A DNA stretch of 64,000 nucleotides. Source: Gloeophyllum trabeum ATCC 11539 (taxonomy: Eukaryota > Basidiomycota > Agaricomycetes > Gloeophyllales > Gloeophyllaceae). The stretch is from assembly GCF_000344685.1 (NCBI RefSeq), contig NW_006920411.1:1677626-1741625 (forward strand), in the 5' to 3' direction. Both the position numbers and the translations under genes were made by a program. The notes below the pieces were generated by a model, which did not search any database, was not told the origin of the DNA, and saw only the letters and a program-made list of their open reading frames with translations. Below are positions 11,334 through 22,712 of this stretch, in pieces; within the stretch, counting starts at the first letter, position 1, and every line of letters begins with the position of its first letter.

Positions 11334-11843
11334 AGGGGGATTCATCGGTTTCCGCTGTCCTCACAGGACCTGCCGCTCTCTTGTATGTATTGATAGTTAT
11401 GCCCACGGGGCTCCGCGGCATCTTTGCAACCCCGCATTACCTCAGGAACTTGCGGGCCGGTAGCCTTGCGTTCATATGTCTGCAAGTAGTTTAAGTGCCC
11501 GAGATTGGGTGTACCGCTGTCGAGGCGACAGCTGTTGAGTCAAGGTTGAGTTATACGGTACTACCTACAGTGAGAGTTTGCCACATTCTCCACGCGCCCG
11601 TGCGGGACGCCTCAGGCATTTTGTTCATTTACGATGGGAAGTTCATGTGGGTCACAGGCGTGATATGAGTACTGTGCCGAATCCCCGGCACGACCCATGT
11701 CCGAGTGTCGCTCACTCGACAGTGTAAGCAGACACAAGTCATAGACTTCGACCAATAAATGGGCCGTCGACTTGATATGGCTCCATTGCTGTTCGTCACC
11801 GCCCAAGTCGTCTTGTCAGCGCGCCTCAGCGAGCCCCAGTCCT
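11334..11843. other. Intergenic region between PRP5 and MFS gene
   Basis: About 510 bp with no credible coding frame; it would contain the PRP5 3' end and the MFS promoter. No TATA box or repeat was recognised. Confidence 0.6.
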
Positions 11844-14132
11844 ATGGCTGCTCAGGACCAGCGGCCTAGCACGGCAGCGTCAGCAGCGACGTCCCTAACG
11901 CACGTTCATGACCTTCACGACGTTGGCCCAATTCCACAAGATTTGACACAGGGTGAGGGAGAGTCCGCCGTACCCGAAGACAAGAAAGAAGAGGCTCTCG
12001 AAAATGTCGAAGATGACTGGCAACACGATCCCATCAACCCTCGGAATTGGTCAAGCAAGAAGAAATGGTTGATGGTATTCTTGGTAAGTCGAGATGCGTA
12101 AGACCGACTGCAGCACCTCATGCATCATCCTTGGGCCAGGTATCATTCTACACATTCGTATCCCCTTTGGCCAGTTCCGTGATGGCACCTGGTCTGCCAA
12201 AGATCGCGATCCACTATGGTATCACAAATGAGACAATAGTTGCAATGACCCTCAGTGTATTTCTGATCTCGTTCGCGCTGGGGCCGTTGCTTCTAGCACC
12301 TCTTTCTGAGATGTACGGGCGGACATGGGTTGGTGACCCAAAATATAACTATCGTGCGTGTGCGCTCACCGCGCTACTCACAACAGGTCCTCCACATCAG
12401 TAATCTTGTATTCCTCGGTCTCAATCTGGGATGCGCCTTCAGTCCCACTACGAATTCTCTGATCGCCTTCCGTTTCCTTTGTAAATTCGAGTTTTTGACA
12501 TATGTACGTGATCCTGACGCTTTTTCATGTAGCAGGATTCGCTGGTGCTGCACCCATTGCATGTGGTGGAGGTTCTATAAGCGATATGTACTCCGAGCGA
12601 GAACGTGCGTCCGCTATGGCCGTTTACAACATGGGACCCCTCATTGGTAAGTTCGCGATCCAAACTGACGGCAAGCCCTGAGAGCCCTCGAAGGACGCTG
12701 TGATATGGGACCTGCTACGGAATACCATGGTAAAGCTGTCTTGCGCAGCTGAGCTGCTAGTTTCTCTGAATCTCTCTACGCTCTGAGCCGAAAGCCTGTC
12801 TGTTAAGATGTGACGCTGATATTCGAGTATCTAGGCCCCGTTATAGGCCCAATCATCGGTGGATACGTTGCCGAAACGATAGGGTTTCGTTATGTATTCA
12901 TAATCGTCGCCTGTCTTTGCGCGTTTGTCGCTGCGCTGGCTATACCGCTCTTACAAGAGACGTATGCCCCCGTCATACGACTCCGCCTAGCCAAAAAGGC
13001 TGGAGATCCCGAGAAAGCTGCTAAACAGCACCCACACCTCCTTCAAGAACACCGGAGCAAACTGCACGTCCTCTGGCTCAACGTTAGCCGGCCGTTTATC
13101 CTTCTCGGCACCAGCTTCATTTGCTTCATACTCAGTGCTTACATGGCTTTGTACGCGATTACCATTATCTATATGACCCATTAACTAACGTGACCCTCCA
13201 TCTACAGGATGTACGGTCGGTATCATACACGAATCCCTGAAGCTACTTAGTACTGAAGTTGTTGCGCATTAGGAATATACTACCTCATGTTTTCCACGTT
13301 CCCAGGTGTGTAATCTCCCTCTCGCACAAAATTGTCCACCTCATTTGCATGTCTTAAACCGTCCCTTAGAATTGTTTACCGATGTTTATCACTTCAATCT
13401 GGGGTCCACCGGGTTGGCATACATTGGCCTCGGTGTCGGCTTCCTCCTTTCGACAATCCTGGGTGCACGGTGGTCTGATCCTATATACGGCTGGGTAAGC
13501 CTGACAACGCAGGGACAGGCGATTATGATTCACATATGCAGTACAGTTCTGCGCTCGAAATGGCGGAGTACAAAAGCCTGAGTACCGGATACCTGCCCTT
13601 ATATTCGGCTCTCTTTGGGTCCCGATCGGCCTCTTGTACGTTGCGTTTATCCGTTGATATAACAAGAATGCTGATATCTTTCTGTATAGTTGGTACGGGT
13701 GGTCCGCTCAAGCCAGACTTCACTGGATGATGCCTATCGTAGGCACGGGCATATTCGGCTTTGGACTGATGGCAACATTGTGAGTTCCGTCAGCATCCAC
13801 TGCATATTCATTCTGACGGCATGTCAAGCCTCCCCATACAACTGTATCTTGTAGATGCTTTTACTTATGCGGCTAGCGCCATCGCAGCGGCTTCGGTAAG
13901 TTCACTGTGGCCCGAGATGAATGCCTTGGCAGAGCTCATTCCTTTCTAGGTATTCAGGTCCATGCTAGGGTTCGCATTTCCTCTTTTCGGTTCGCAGATG
14001 TACGCAGCTCTTGGCGTCGGCGGCGGCAACTCTTTGTTGGCAGGGCTTGCGATTATCCTGGGTATCCCAGCGCCTATATTCATTTACTTCTATGGAGAGA
14101 AAATTCGGGCTAGAAGTTCCTTGACTCGTTGA
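11844..14132 (+). CDS. MFS transporter, DHA1 (drug:H+ antiporter-1) type
   Basis: ATG at 11844 (MAAQDQRPSTAAS). The cytosolic N-tail ends with the DHA1 hallmark DDWQHDPINPRNWSSKKKW directly before TM1. Later exons encode FVSPLASSVMAPGLPKIAIH, the cytoplasmic loop motif LAPLSEMYGRTW (motif A-like), SDMYSERERASAMAVYNMGP, GPVIGPIIGGYVAETIGFRY (motif C region), a central loop LLQETYAPVIRLRLAKKAGD, and C-terminal-half helices up to FGSQMYAALGVGGGNSLLAG and YFYGEKIRARSSLTR. Twelve membrane segments are expected at the plasma membrane. About ten introns; the one at about 12650-12835 is 186 nt, far longer than its neighbours, without a visible insertion. One acceptor near 13541 must be chosen at TACAG rather than the first CAG to keep frame into ARNGGVQKPEYRIPALIFGS. 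The substrate cannot be told from sequence; family members export azoles, polyamines or other small molecules. Confidence 0.9.
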
Positions 14133-14373
14133 AGTCGTGACAACTCATGCTTATTATTGTCGATCTCATAGGAGCACGTTATTATTATCGACATGATAGA
14201 AATACACCAGAATTCTTCGAGGATGTATCCTGTCATTTATTGTACTTAGGCGCAAAGCGCATTCTTGCATCTGCAGAGCTTCCCATGGTTCAGTGAAGTC
14301 AGACATGCCAATCGCATATACAAGTGCTTGATAATGCAAGGTATAACATGCCGAGAGGTTATGGATAGAACTA

Positions 14374-16719
14374 TCAGTACGCGCTGCGAGCCAACCCGAA
14401 GCTCCGTGATTTAGCTCCACCCAGCCCCGTCGCTAAATTCGTTCCAGAATCCTTGATCCTTTGCTCAACTTCGCCCACTTTCGTCTCCAGCTCCCGTACC
14501 GAGCCGTCGATCCATTGAAGGCTTTCCAAATGACTACTCAAGATTTCCACGATTTGGGTCATGGGATCTTCACCCTCTTGTTTCGTTGGTTTTCCATCTG
14601 GCGTAGTGTCTGACAAGGCATTTACGGCCTCTATCATTTGCGTCAAGGAACTAGAGAGATCGTCCAGGTGGGTGTGTAGCTCGGTTGCGAGCACGTAGCT
14701 ACCCAAGCATCAGATGAGGCTCAATGCATAAGCACGCAAACTCACTTCTTGTCCCGCTCAGAGTCCGCCGGGCCTGTATCTAAGACCCGCAAGCTACCGT
14801 TGTCGCCGCCGAGAATATCTTCCGTGGCCTTCTCATACGAGTCTAGAGCCGCAGACAAGTCCTTCTGCTGCTGCTCTATATGGTCGAGCGCTTGATCAAT
14901 ATTTGTCTGCTCACGCTCAGCGGCAAGAACATGCGAGAATAGTGCGGCAAGCTGGAGTAGATACAGTCAGTATTGTATACGAGATAAAGGAACCAATGCG
15001 TACGCTATTGCCATTGTCGATCAATGCACGATCCCAGGCAGCTACCTCGCCAGCGAACTTGTGGAATTCGCGTACATGACCTTCAAGTTCCGAGGACCAC
15101 CGGTTAACGATCTCTTCTATCGTCTTCCCTCGAAGCATGGAAGGTGGAGGGACGGCGATGGATGTAGAGTTAGAGGTAGAAGGAGGACCCAAGGCACTAG
15201 TGGTAAGCGCTGCGGGCAACTGTGTGGTAAGATGAGAGCTCGAAGCTAGCATACTGCAATATCACCTGGCACATCTTTCTTTTCGCCATCCTTATTGGCA
15301 GGGGATGTACCTAATGAAAAGGTTAGCCCGAGACTCGCTCAGACGGCGAGGGTTGATACAACATATCACAACGTACCGGAACCGAGTTCCTTTTTCTCGC
15401 CGGAGGTGTCCTTTGCAGCAGTGCCGAAGATGTTAATTGACGAGCCAGCTTATATCAAGTTAGATCAACACGACGTGTCATAAGGCAGAGCACACCTGCA
15501 GGCGCATCCTTTTTCTCTTCCGGCTTGTCCTTACTAGCTGCAGGAGTTCCGAAGAGTCCACCCGATGAGGCTTCATGAAACGTGTTTAGGAAATAAAGTA
15601 CAAGGGAATGACCTGCTAAACGCACTGGCAGGGGTATCGCTCTTTCCCGACGTAGTATCTTTACTACCAAGTCCGGAAAACAGGGAAGGGGCCGCTGTCG
15701 TACTGGATGTGGTTGTGGTGGTGCCAGTTGCAGGAGTATCGGGTTTTTTCCCAAATAGGCTACCGCCAAGTAGGCCACCGCCAGGAGCAGCAGTACCGGC
15801 AGCTGGGGTACTAGCCGTGTTCAAGCTATCCGCAGGTTTGTGCCCAAACAAACTTCCTCCCGGCAACGTTGAGGAAGCTATAGAGATTCTTGAGCAAGCA
15901 ATCAAGCAGGAGTTCCGGGCTGTGCTTACTCGTTGTTGAGGGAGCGTTTCCGAAGACTAAGCATCACCCAGCGTTAGTAAATGATATAGTAATAATGGAA
16001 ACTCATACGGCTGGTCGTCGCGGGCTGGGTTGCGGAATTCGCGCTCTGCTCTGCAGGCTTAGGTGCACCACCGAACAGATTCGGCGTGCCTTGCGTCTGA
16101 GTTGAAGGCGTGGAACTGGAACTACCGAGGCCACCGAACAATGGATTTGTCACAGAGGATCCAGAGGTGCCACCGAATAGTCCGCTGCCAGGAGCTGACG
16201 TGGAATTATTGGTTGTCGCTGATGAGCCTCCTGCGGTGGCGAGAGGAGTCGAGCTTGAGGTGCTGCCAAATAGGCCTCCCGCAGCGGATGGACCGCTCGA
16301 GGTGGTTGTGTTGCCAAACAAGCCGCCGCCAGTAGTAGGCTTCGGAGTACTGCTACTGTTTCCGAAGAGGCCTCCACCTGGAGCCGGTGATGAGGAGTTC
16401 GCGGTAGTCGAAGAGTTCCCAAATAGACTGCCTCCAGCTGGAGGTGCAGGACTACTGCTAGTCGTATTGCCTCCGGTGCCCGTAGAAAACAATCCTCCGC
16501 TAGTGCTAGAGCCCAAGTTGCCAAAGATACTGCCAGCGGGCTTCGCTGACGGAGACGATTAGGAGCACAACGACAAAGTCACTAATAACAGTACGCACAT
16601 CCTCCGAACAGACTCGGGGCTCCTCCAGTTCCACCGCTTGCAGTATTCCCGAAAAGGCCGCTGCCTGTAGAGGACGCAGTCCCACTCGTACCGGACGTAT
16701 TCTGGCCGAACGCGCTCAT
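14374..16719 (-). CDS. NSP1: FG-nucleoporin Nsp1 (Nup62 orthologue)
   Basis: ATG at 16717-16719 (MSAFGQNTSGTSG). The N-terminal two thirds are FG repeats in Ser/Thr/Gly/Pro spacers, with at least a dozen SLFG/GLFG/NLFG units (SLFGNTASGG, GGSLFGNSS, GGLFGNTTTS, NLFGGAPKP, PLFGGLGSS), turning into FxFG-poor, Lys/Glu-rich spacers (GTPAASKDKPEEKKD, TAAKDTSGEKKELG) in small 3' exons. The C-terminal Nsp1_C coiled coil begins MLRGKTIEEIVNRWSSELEG and runs through DQALDHIEQQQKDLSAALDS to LESLQWIDGSVRELETKVGE, ending with TGA at 14374-14376. Nsp1 forms the permeability barrier of the nuclear pore and joins both the Nup62-type central channel and the Nup82 complex. About eight short exons encode the FG part, an exon structure typical of basidiomycete FG-Nups. 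NUP82 lies directly upstream on the same strand. Confidence 0.95.
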
Positions 16720-16830
16720 AACTTGGGAGTGACGTGGAAAGACACCAAGTTGAAAGAGGTTGAAGGTCGGTGAGTGAGAGCAGGCGAGAGCTGCCTGAGC
16801 GTTTTAACCAATTGTGGCGCGTCGACTGAG

Positions 16831-16878
16831 ACGCGTGTTGCTCGTGACACCAGTAGTGGCAGCAACGCGTAGACGCGT
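16831..16878. promoter_or_regulatory. Three ACGCGT boxes upstream of NSP1
   Basis: Exact ACGCGT hexamers occur at 16831-16836, 16865-16870 and 16873-16878, that is 112-160 bp upstream of the NSP1 start. ACGCGT is the MluI cell-cycle box bound by MBF-type (Swi6/Mbp1, APSES) factors in fungi. Binding here is inference; three sites in 48 bp is well above chance. Confidence 0.5.
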
Positions 16879-17233
16879 GTAGCGTGTGGCAGGCGCACAA
16901 ACCTAGTTAACTGACCTCCGGAACTGTACTCGCTTCGGCTAAGCCACCGATTGACCTGTGGGACCACGGATATATCTTCCCCGCTCCAAATCATAGATCG
17001 CTACAGCTATTCTACAATACCGCTTGATTCTGACAGTAGACACTAGAGTACAAAGCTGAGACTCAAAACACGCCAACCTTCCCAGTGACGTCCTAGCTTT
17101 TCAAAGGAGGGGGAGGGCCTAGCGCGACGTCGAGCCGGGAGGATAACTGCAGTATCTCTTCCTCTAGCGCAGAGATACGAGCTCGTCTGAAGGGGGGTTT
17201 CAGCGTACAAATAAGAGTTGGACACGGCGTATC

Positions 17234-20048
17234 TTACTCTTCACTGGACCGTTCACCGAGCTCGAATGCTTGACTTAGTCCGAGACCTTGATTTTTTTCT
17301 GCCTCTCTTCTCTTGCGCTCAGCCTCTCTTCTTTGAAGTTCTTTGAGACTAGGCAATAATCGATCGTATTCACGTTGGAGCTGACAACAGCAGAGTTAGC
17401 GTAACGACACACAGAGCTGATGACACCACCCACCATCTTTATACGTTGAGATAATGATTCTTCGTCGTAGCGACTAGCTCCGACGACTTCCTCCTTCATC
17501 CTCTTGAGCTCCTCGAACCACTTCCTCTCATGTTGGCTCAGTTCCGGAGAAACTTTCTGCATCATGGCCTGTAGAGTCCTGTCTAGGCGCGTAAACAGTG
17601 TCTTCTGTGTAGCCTGAAGTGCCTTCACTTTATCTATCACAGCCGCGTGGCGTGCGCCCTTCAATTTATCGACCAGATTGCCGAGTTCCTGTAACTTCTC
17701 TTGCTGCCTTTGGTACTCTTGGATCTGCAGCACATGCCGAGATTCCGCGCACTTTTGAGCAAGTTTTACTTCTCGTATTTGGGCCATAAATCGCTCGACG
17801 GTGGTTCCCAGGTATCGCAAGCTATCTGGCGTTATCATGAATTCGGACTTTTGTTCGGACGGTAAAGCCAAATGCGGGCTCGACGGTAGGCCCGAGAAAT
17901 TGGACAAAACGGAAGGAGGCACAAAAGGCTGTGCACCCAAAAGCGAAACATAGGCGGGAGGTCCTTCAGGAGTTGTAGACCCTGCGGGGTCTTCAGGTCC
18001 TTCAATGGCCAGGGGCTTTTCTGTACGTGACGGCGGAGGTGAATCGAGCTCTAGCGCTAATGGGAAGGAGATGATGCGCATAGCGGACGTAAGGATGAAT
18101 ATGCTGTAGGTAAAATAGACGTCGTCGGGGATTACGACAGCGATCACTGGATTCGAAGACCTAGAGAATAAGTTTAGTCAGTAGACTAGTAGCGAGACAT
18201 TTTATGACATACTTCCGTTCCACCGAGAAGGTTGATAAGATAGGACGGACCAGAGTGGCCTCAGCTTTGCGCAGAGCGGCGTCCAGGGAGTCTGGTGTAT
18301 CATCGTTATCACGCTGGATTGCTTGTGTGAGGCTCTGAAGCAAAGACCCGAGGTGCAAGGCGTGCAGCCCAAATGCGTGATATACATATACCGCATCTTC
18401 ATGAATGGGATCCGTCAGTAGGACAGGATGATTAGCCTGCAGTAGCTCCAACGTCGAAGGCTCGCCTTCTTCTTGGGAAATCTTAGAGAGCGCCGACACG
18501 AGGCCGAGATCTACTGTCTCGTATACAGCGAGCATAGGTAGATCACGTTCGCCTCTCTGTAAGGCAGTGTGAACACCAAACAAGCCACTAGATCAAGTAA
18601 CCATACCTGTCTCGTCTCCCATTTGGCTTCAATCTTCTCTACGTCGAGGCAAACGTCTACTCGGCCATCTTGATACGCAATCGTAACGATGCCTAAGCGC
18701 TCCGTCTCTCCTTCACCGGAGTCTTCACAAGTCTCGAATGTAAGATATGAAATATCAGTGGCCTGGCCTCCTTCGCTACCCTCCAACTCTCGAGGTGCAG
18801 GCTGCATAAGGAAGGGACCTTGACGAACTGGCTTGAACTTGATGGTGTTAGGAGGGTGCATGGGAACGGGTCGAGACTCCGCAGGGAAAGCGGTTCCCGG
18901 AGGTAGCTGTTTCAGCAACGCATTGACGTATTTCCGCTGATAGTCATAGACAGCGGAAAATGTTCTTGATTCTGGTGACTCATCCTGAGTGAGGTACTCC
19001 TGTTTCGCTGCCACGAAACATTCCAAAGTATGAATGTACGCAGAGGGGATTGTCCTGAGAAATCAGTCAGTGCAGAACAATTGCCGCGCTATCGAGAACT
19101 CACGAGTTGATGGGCATGTAAGGCGAGATTGCATAGACATCACCGCTCTTCGTGAGCGCGTAGACTGTTAGTGGACCCCAATCGCCCCTGCCTTTACCCA
19201 AAGTAAAGGATGCAACTTCGAACTCAGATTCGTCCTGGGCCATGTATGACTTTCTCCGGTTTTCTGGAACGAAGGACAATACTTGCTGAGGTTCTTCTGG
19301 GTCAACCGAAACGTCATACTCCCTAGACGCCATGAGTGAACGAAGCTAGAATTAAATGAGCATAACGTACCTCAGCTTGCCATCAACTGTCATAACTAGC
19401 AGGGTAGAACCTGCATCTCCCCAAGGATGCCATTCGATTTTGGCCAGAGGAATAGAGGTACTCGAGGCATGGTAGAATTGTCCCACCTGGATCGATCTAC
19501 CCATGCGTGTGTCAATAGCAAGATTGAATTAGAAGCTTAAGGTCGCACTTGCAGTCGACGGTAGATGAAACAAGCTTGCTGAAACCAGGCTTAGGTAGGA
19601 CGACCACTGCAATCTGGTAAGCACCCGCGACGGCGAGTAGCTTACCATTGGGATTGACAGCCACCTGGCGTATCTCGAATTGTATATTCGGCGTGTACAG
19701 AGTCTGTTGCAGTGACTTCTGAGCTTCGAGAAGGGACCATAGCATACGACGGCGCACCTTGTAGGACTTCATTGCGGTCGGGTGCAGTTTCGACTCTCCC
19801 AAAGACGTGATCCTTATCTCGTCTCCGACAGCCACGATCAAGTCGCTATCCCTAATTGCCATAACTTGCCGTCTTCCTGAGGGTGCATGCGTACCATCTT
19901 CACGAGTCGGACGCGTCAAATCGGTAAGAGAAGACGTGGAGAGTTCCAGCATAGACATTCGGTCCTTGGCAGTTGTCTTCGGCTCATCTTTTGGCTCGAA
20001 AATTGGATGGTCACTCAAAATGGTCGTCCAGTCTTCGTCGCCGTGCAT
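17234..20048 (-). CDS. NUP82: Nucleoporin Nup82 (Nup88-like)
   Basis: The first conserved methionine is at 20046-20048 (MHGDEDWTTILSDHPIFEPK), matching the usual DxDW...L..HPIF start of fungal Nup82. Upstream in-frame codons exist without a better ATG. A beta-propeller region follows (AIRDSDLIVAVGDEIRI, IQFEIRQVAVNPNGKLLAVA, MASREYDVSVDPEEPQQVLS, GDVYAISPYMPINS, RPVPMHPPNTIKFKPVRQGP) and then an alpha-helical/coiled-coil C-terminus (SLRYLGTTVERFMAQIREVK, YQRQQEKLQELGNLVDKLKG, HERKWFEELKRMKEEVVGAS). The last exon adds LQREYDRLLPSLKELQRREA and ends ERSSEE with TAA at 17234-17236. Nup82 anchors Nup159 and Nsp1 on the cytoplasmic face of the pore for mRNA export. About seven introns. It diverges from PRE10 over 212 bp and precedes NSP1 head-to-tail with about 510 bp between. 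Confidence 0.88.
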
Positions 20049-20260
20049 ATTGAGTGGAGAAATAACAGGACGATCTGCAGCGTTGAGTCTGATGTGGCGG
20101 AATGGCCACAAGTGAATATGTTCGGAATCGAGAGTGACGCGCCTCGCATATGGAGGTCACGTTTCCTTGATGAGCTGACGCGTTTCGAGCATGCTTGCGC
20201 GTACCGCATAGTATACCAGGGTCCTCTCGCCTACGACATATCACTTTCCAGTATTCTGCC
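20049..20260. promoter_or_regulatory. Divergent NUP82 / PRE10 promoter with an ACGCGT box
   Basis: The two start codons are 212 bp apart. A single ACGCGT is at 20178-20183. No TATA box is visible. A shared bidirectional promoter for a nucleoporin and a proteasome subunit is inferred from spacing. Confidence 0.55.
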
Positions 20261-21330
20261 ATGACGTCCATTGGTACCGGCTATGATCTGTCAGCCAGCA
20301 CATACTCGCCGGACGGGCGTATCTTCCAGGTTCGCAGTTTCAGGCATTGAACCACGATCGAGACGGTCTAAGCGTGCATTCATTAGGTGGAATACGCGAA
20401 TAAAGCAGTAGAGAACTCTGGGTGAGTCGTATCGTAACTCAAGGTCACTCTCTCTAACGCGATGATAGGACCATCATCGGTCTACGCGTTAAGGATGGCG
20501 TCGTGATCGCGGTGGAGAACTTGGTACATTCCAAGTTATTGATGCCCGGTGCCAACAGGAGAATCCAGACAGCAGACCGACACGTAGGACTGGTAAGTGC
20601 TCTATCTAGCTTCTGCATTAGTGGATACTTCAAGTCTTCGAGCCAGGCGTCCGCAGGCTTCCTCGCGGATGGACGTCACATTGCTAACAGAGCACGGGAA
20701 GAAGCAGCCAACCACCGAGATACATATCGCACTCCTGTACCATTGAAGGTTCGCAATCTGGGTACGGTCGCCACTGCAGCCGCTAATAATGTTGTAGACT
20801 CTCGCCGGTCGGCTAGGATTATATATCCAGGCATACACACTGTACTCATCTGTTAGGCCATTCGGCATCAGTACTGTTGTAGGCGCTGTCGACAAAGATG
20901 GTCCTGCATTGTATGTCATAGAACCCAGCGGTGTCTTCTATGCAAGTTTCTCCCTTTGTCAATCTTCCGCACTCGCTGATTCGTACCGCCCCTTCCCTAG
21001 GGATACCACGGTGCAGCTATAGGCAAGGGCCGCCAGCTGGCTAAAACCGAGCTGGAAAAACTCAAGCTTGCTGAGTTGTCGACGCGAGAGGCGGTCACGG
21101 AAGCGGCTAGAATGTAAGCACCAAACATCATGCACCTCCCACATACCCTTACCATGGTCCCCTACTTCAGCATCTATGCCGTCCACGAAGACTCAAAAGA
21201 GAAGGAGTTTGAACTCGAAATGTCATGGATAGGCGACGAAACAGACGGATTATTCGTGCCGGTACCGAAAGATCTACGCGAAGAGGCCGAACGGAAGGCG
21301 AAGGAAGCCATTGAGGGGGATTTCGAGTAA
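20261..21330 (+). CDS. PRE10: 20S proteasome subunit alpha-7 (PSMA3/Pre10 type)
   Basis: ATG at 20261. The protein opens with the alpha-subunit N-terminal signature [27 protein letters not shown]; the YDLS...SPDGR.FQVEYA pattern with the leading SIGTGYD is specific for alpha-7 (human PSMA3). Later exons give [101 protein letters not shown] and [13 protein letters not shown], ending in an acidic tail EAIEGDFE with TAA at 21328-21330. Alpha subunits form the outer rings of the 20S core, have no protease activity and gate the channel. About six introns of 50-60 nt. It is convergent with RPN12 (141 bp apart). Confidence 0.96.
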
Positions 21331-21471
21331 TCTGCAGTTGTATTACGTTACGCTTCACTTCTCTTTGCCGTCACTTGGACTTTCGGGACTAGACAGCGCA
21401 TACCATCGCGAGGCACACCAAGAGATGTTACAAGCGACAACTCGATTAAGGGCGAGCCCATGCATCTGCGA

Positions 21472-22546
21472 CTATACAATCTGCTCGAGTTCACGTGCAT
21501 ACGCCAGGTCAGCAAGGATCAGCTTCTCCTTGGGGATCTCCACTCGCTCCTCGCCCTTCTTAGCAAATGTGATCGTGCCGCCAACAACGTCAATCTGCCA
21601 CTCCCGCTAATCGAAGGCATCAGCGAGAAAAAACGTCCATACAGCGAAGAAAGACTCACCTCCTGTGCAAACTTAACCAGTTCAGATTGACTACTGAAGA
21701 AGAGAAGGGTCGCCGCATCCTTGAGAGGAAGAGTTTCATATGCTGTCTCTTCACAACTCGCAATTTCGTTTCTTAAAACGGGTTTCGCTTAATCCGTGAG
21801 GGCGACAGCAATTGGTGTGAAGCCTACCTGATAGTACCCATGAGACTGTCCACGAAGAACTTGTATTCTTCTATGGGGGCTTCTTCCCTCGCATGCCAAA
21901 CTTTGCTATAACTTCCCTCCATAAGCCGACGTTCGAGGTTTACTGGATGGCTAATGTATGGATTGGAGCTGATTTCGTCCGCGGGAAGTGGTAAAGATTC
22001 TAATGTGGTATGGAAATCGGCAATGCGGTTCTGAGTGAGCAATCGGATGAGGTTAAGGCCACGAATCGGATATTCGCGCTGTGAAGGCGGGAGTACAGAG
22101 CTGAAAGAAGGTTAACGTTGCGATGCAGGAGACGCGGTGGGCATACGCACCTGAAGTCATTGTAGAACGTCTGGAGCTGGGAGAAATATCTGTCGAAAGA
22201 TGGAACATCTTGTGCGCGAATGCTGCATATTGCACCAATTTCCAGAATGTCGCCTGCAAGACCATCTTAGCCATGCATCCACCGTGCAAGAGTCGCGGGT
22301 ACTAACGAGCGACCACCAAATCCTCCAGCTTGGAGTTTGGTTGTGGAACCAAAAGACCAGCTTCTATTAGACCGATCTACCCTTGCCGAAGCGAAGCTCA
22401 GAGCTGTGGGTTAGACTAAAGCACATTGAAACTAGTACCTTCAGTTTGGCTAGCAACTGTCCACAATTCTGTAGGTTGCATGGACGTGACTCGAATGATC
22501 TTTGGAGTTCCTGGTATAGGGCAGGGAGGTGGGACGGTGGGGACAT
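21472..22546 (-). CDS. RPN12: 26S proteasome regulatory (lid) subunit Rpn12 (PSMD8)
   Basis: ATG at 22544-22546 (MSPPSHLPALYQELQRSFES). The CSN8/PSMD8 region is visible: LIEAGLLVPQPNSKLEDL, DVPSFDRYFSQLQTFYNDF, EYPIRGLNLIRLLTQNRIAD, FHTTLESLPLPADEISSNPY, ISHPVNLERRLMEGSYSKVW, EEYKFFVDSLMGTIR, then NEIASCEETAYETLPLKDAA, TLLFFSSQSELVKFAQE, and a final exon with the winged-helix end and YARELEQIV (TAG 21472-21474). Human and yeast Rpn12 end in the same YARQLE.IV pattern. Rpn12 is incorporated last into the proteasome lid and drives lid-base joining. Five to six exons; introns short. It lies between PRE10 (convergent) and PRE3 (divergent, 166 bp). Confidence 0.94.
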
Positions 22547-22626
22547 TTCGGATGGCGGCGAGAGTCAAAGATGAGAGTATAAGTGTGTAGTAGAACTTGA
22601 AGTGTAAGAGAACAAGCTATTAGCAG

Positions 22627-22646
22627 ACGCGTGTCGGTAGACGCGT
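22627..22646. promoter_or_regulatory. Paired ACGCGT boxes in the divergent RPN12 / PRE3 promoter
   Basis: Two ACGCGT hexamers, 22627-22632 and 22641-22646, sit near the middle of the 166-bp spacer between the start codons of RPN12 (22546) and PRE3 (22713). The yeast proteasome box GGTGGCAAA is not present. Function as a shared element is inference. Confidence 0.5.
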
Positions 22647-22712
22647 CATCTTCAGCCACCGAACCGCGACTTGTACTTATCCTCCGCGTCCCTTTCACTT
22701 CCTACTGCCACC

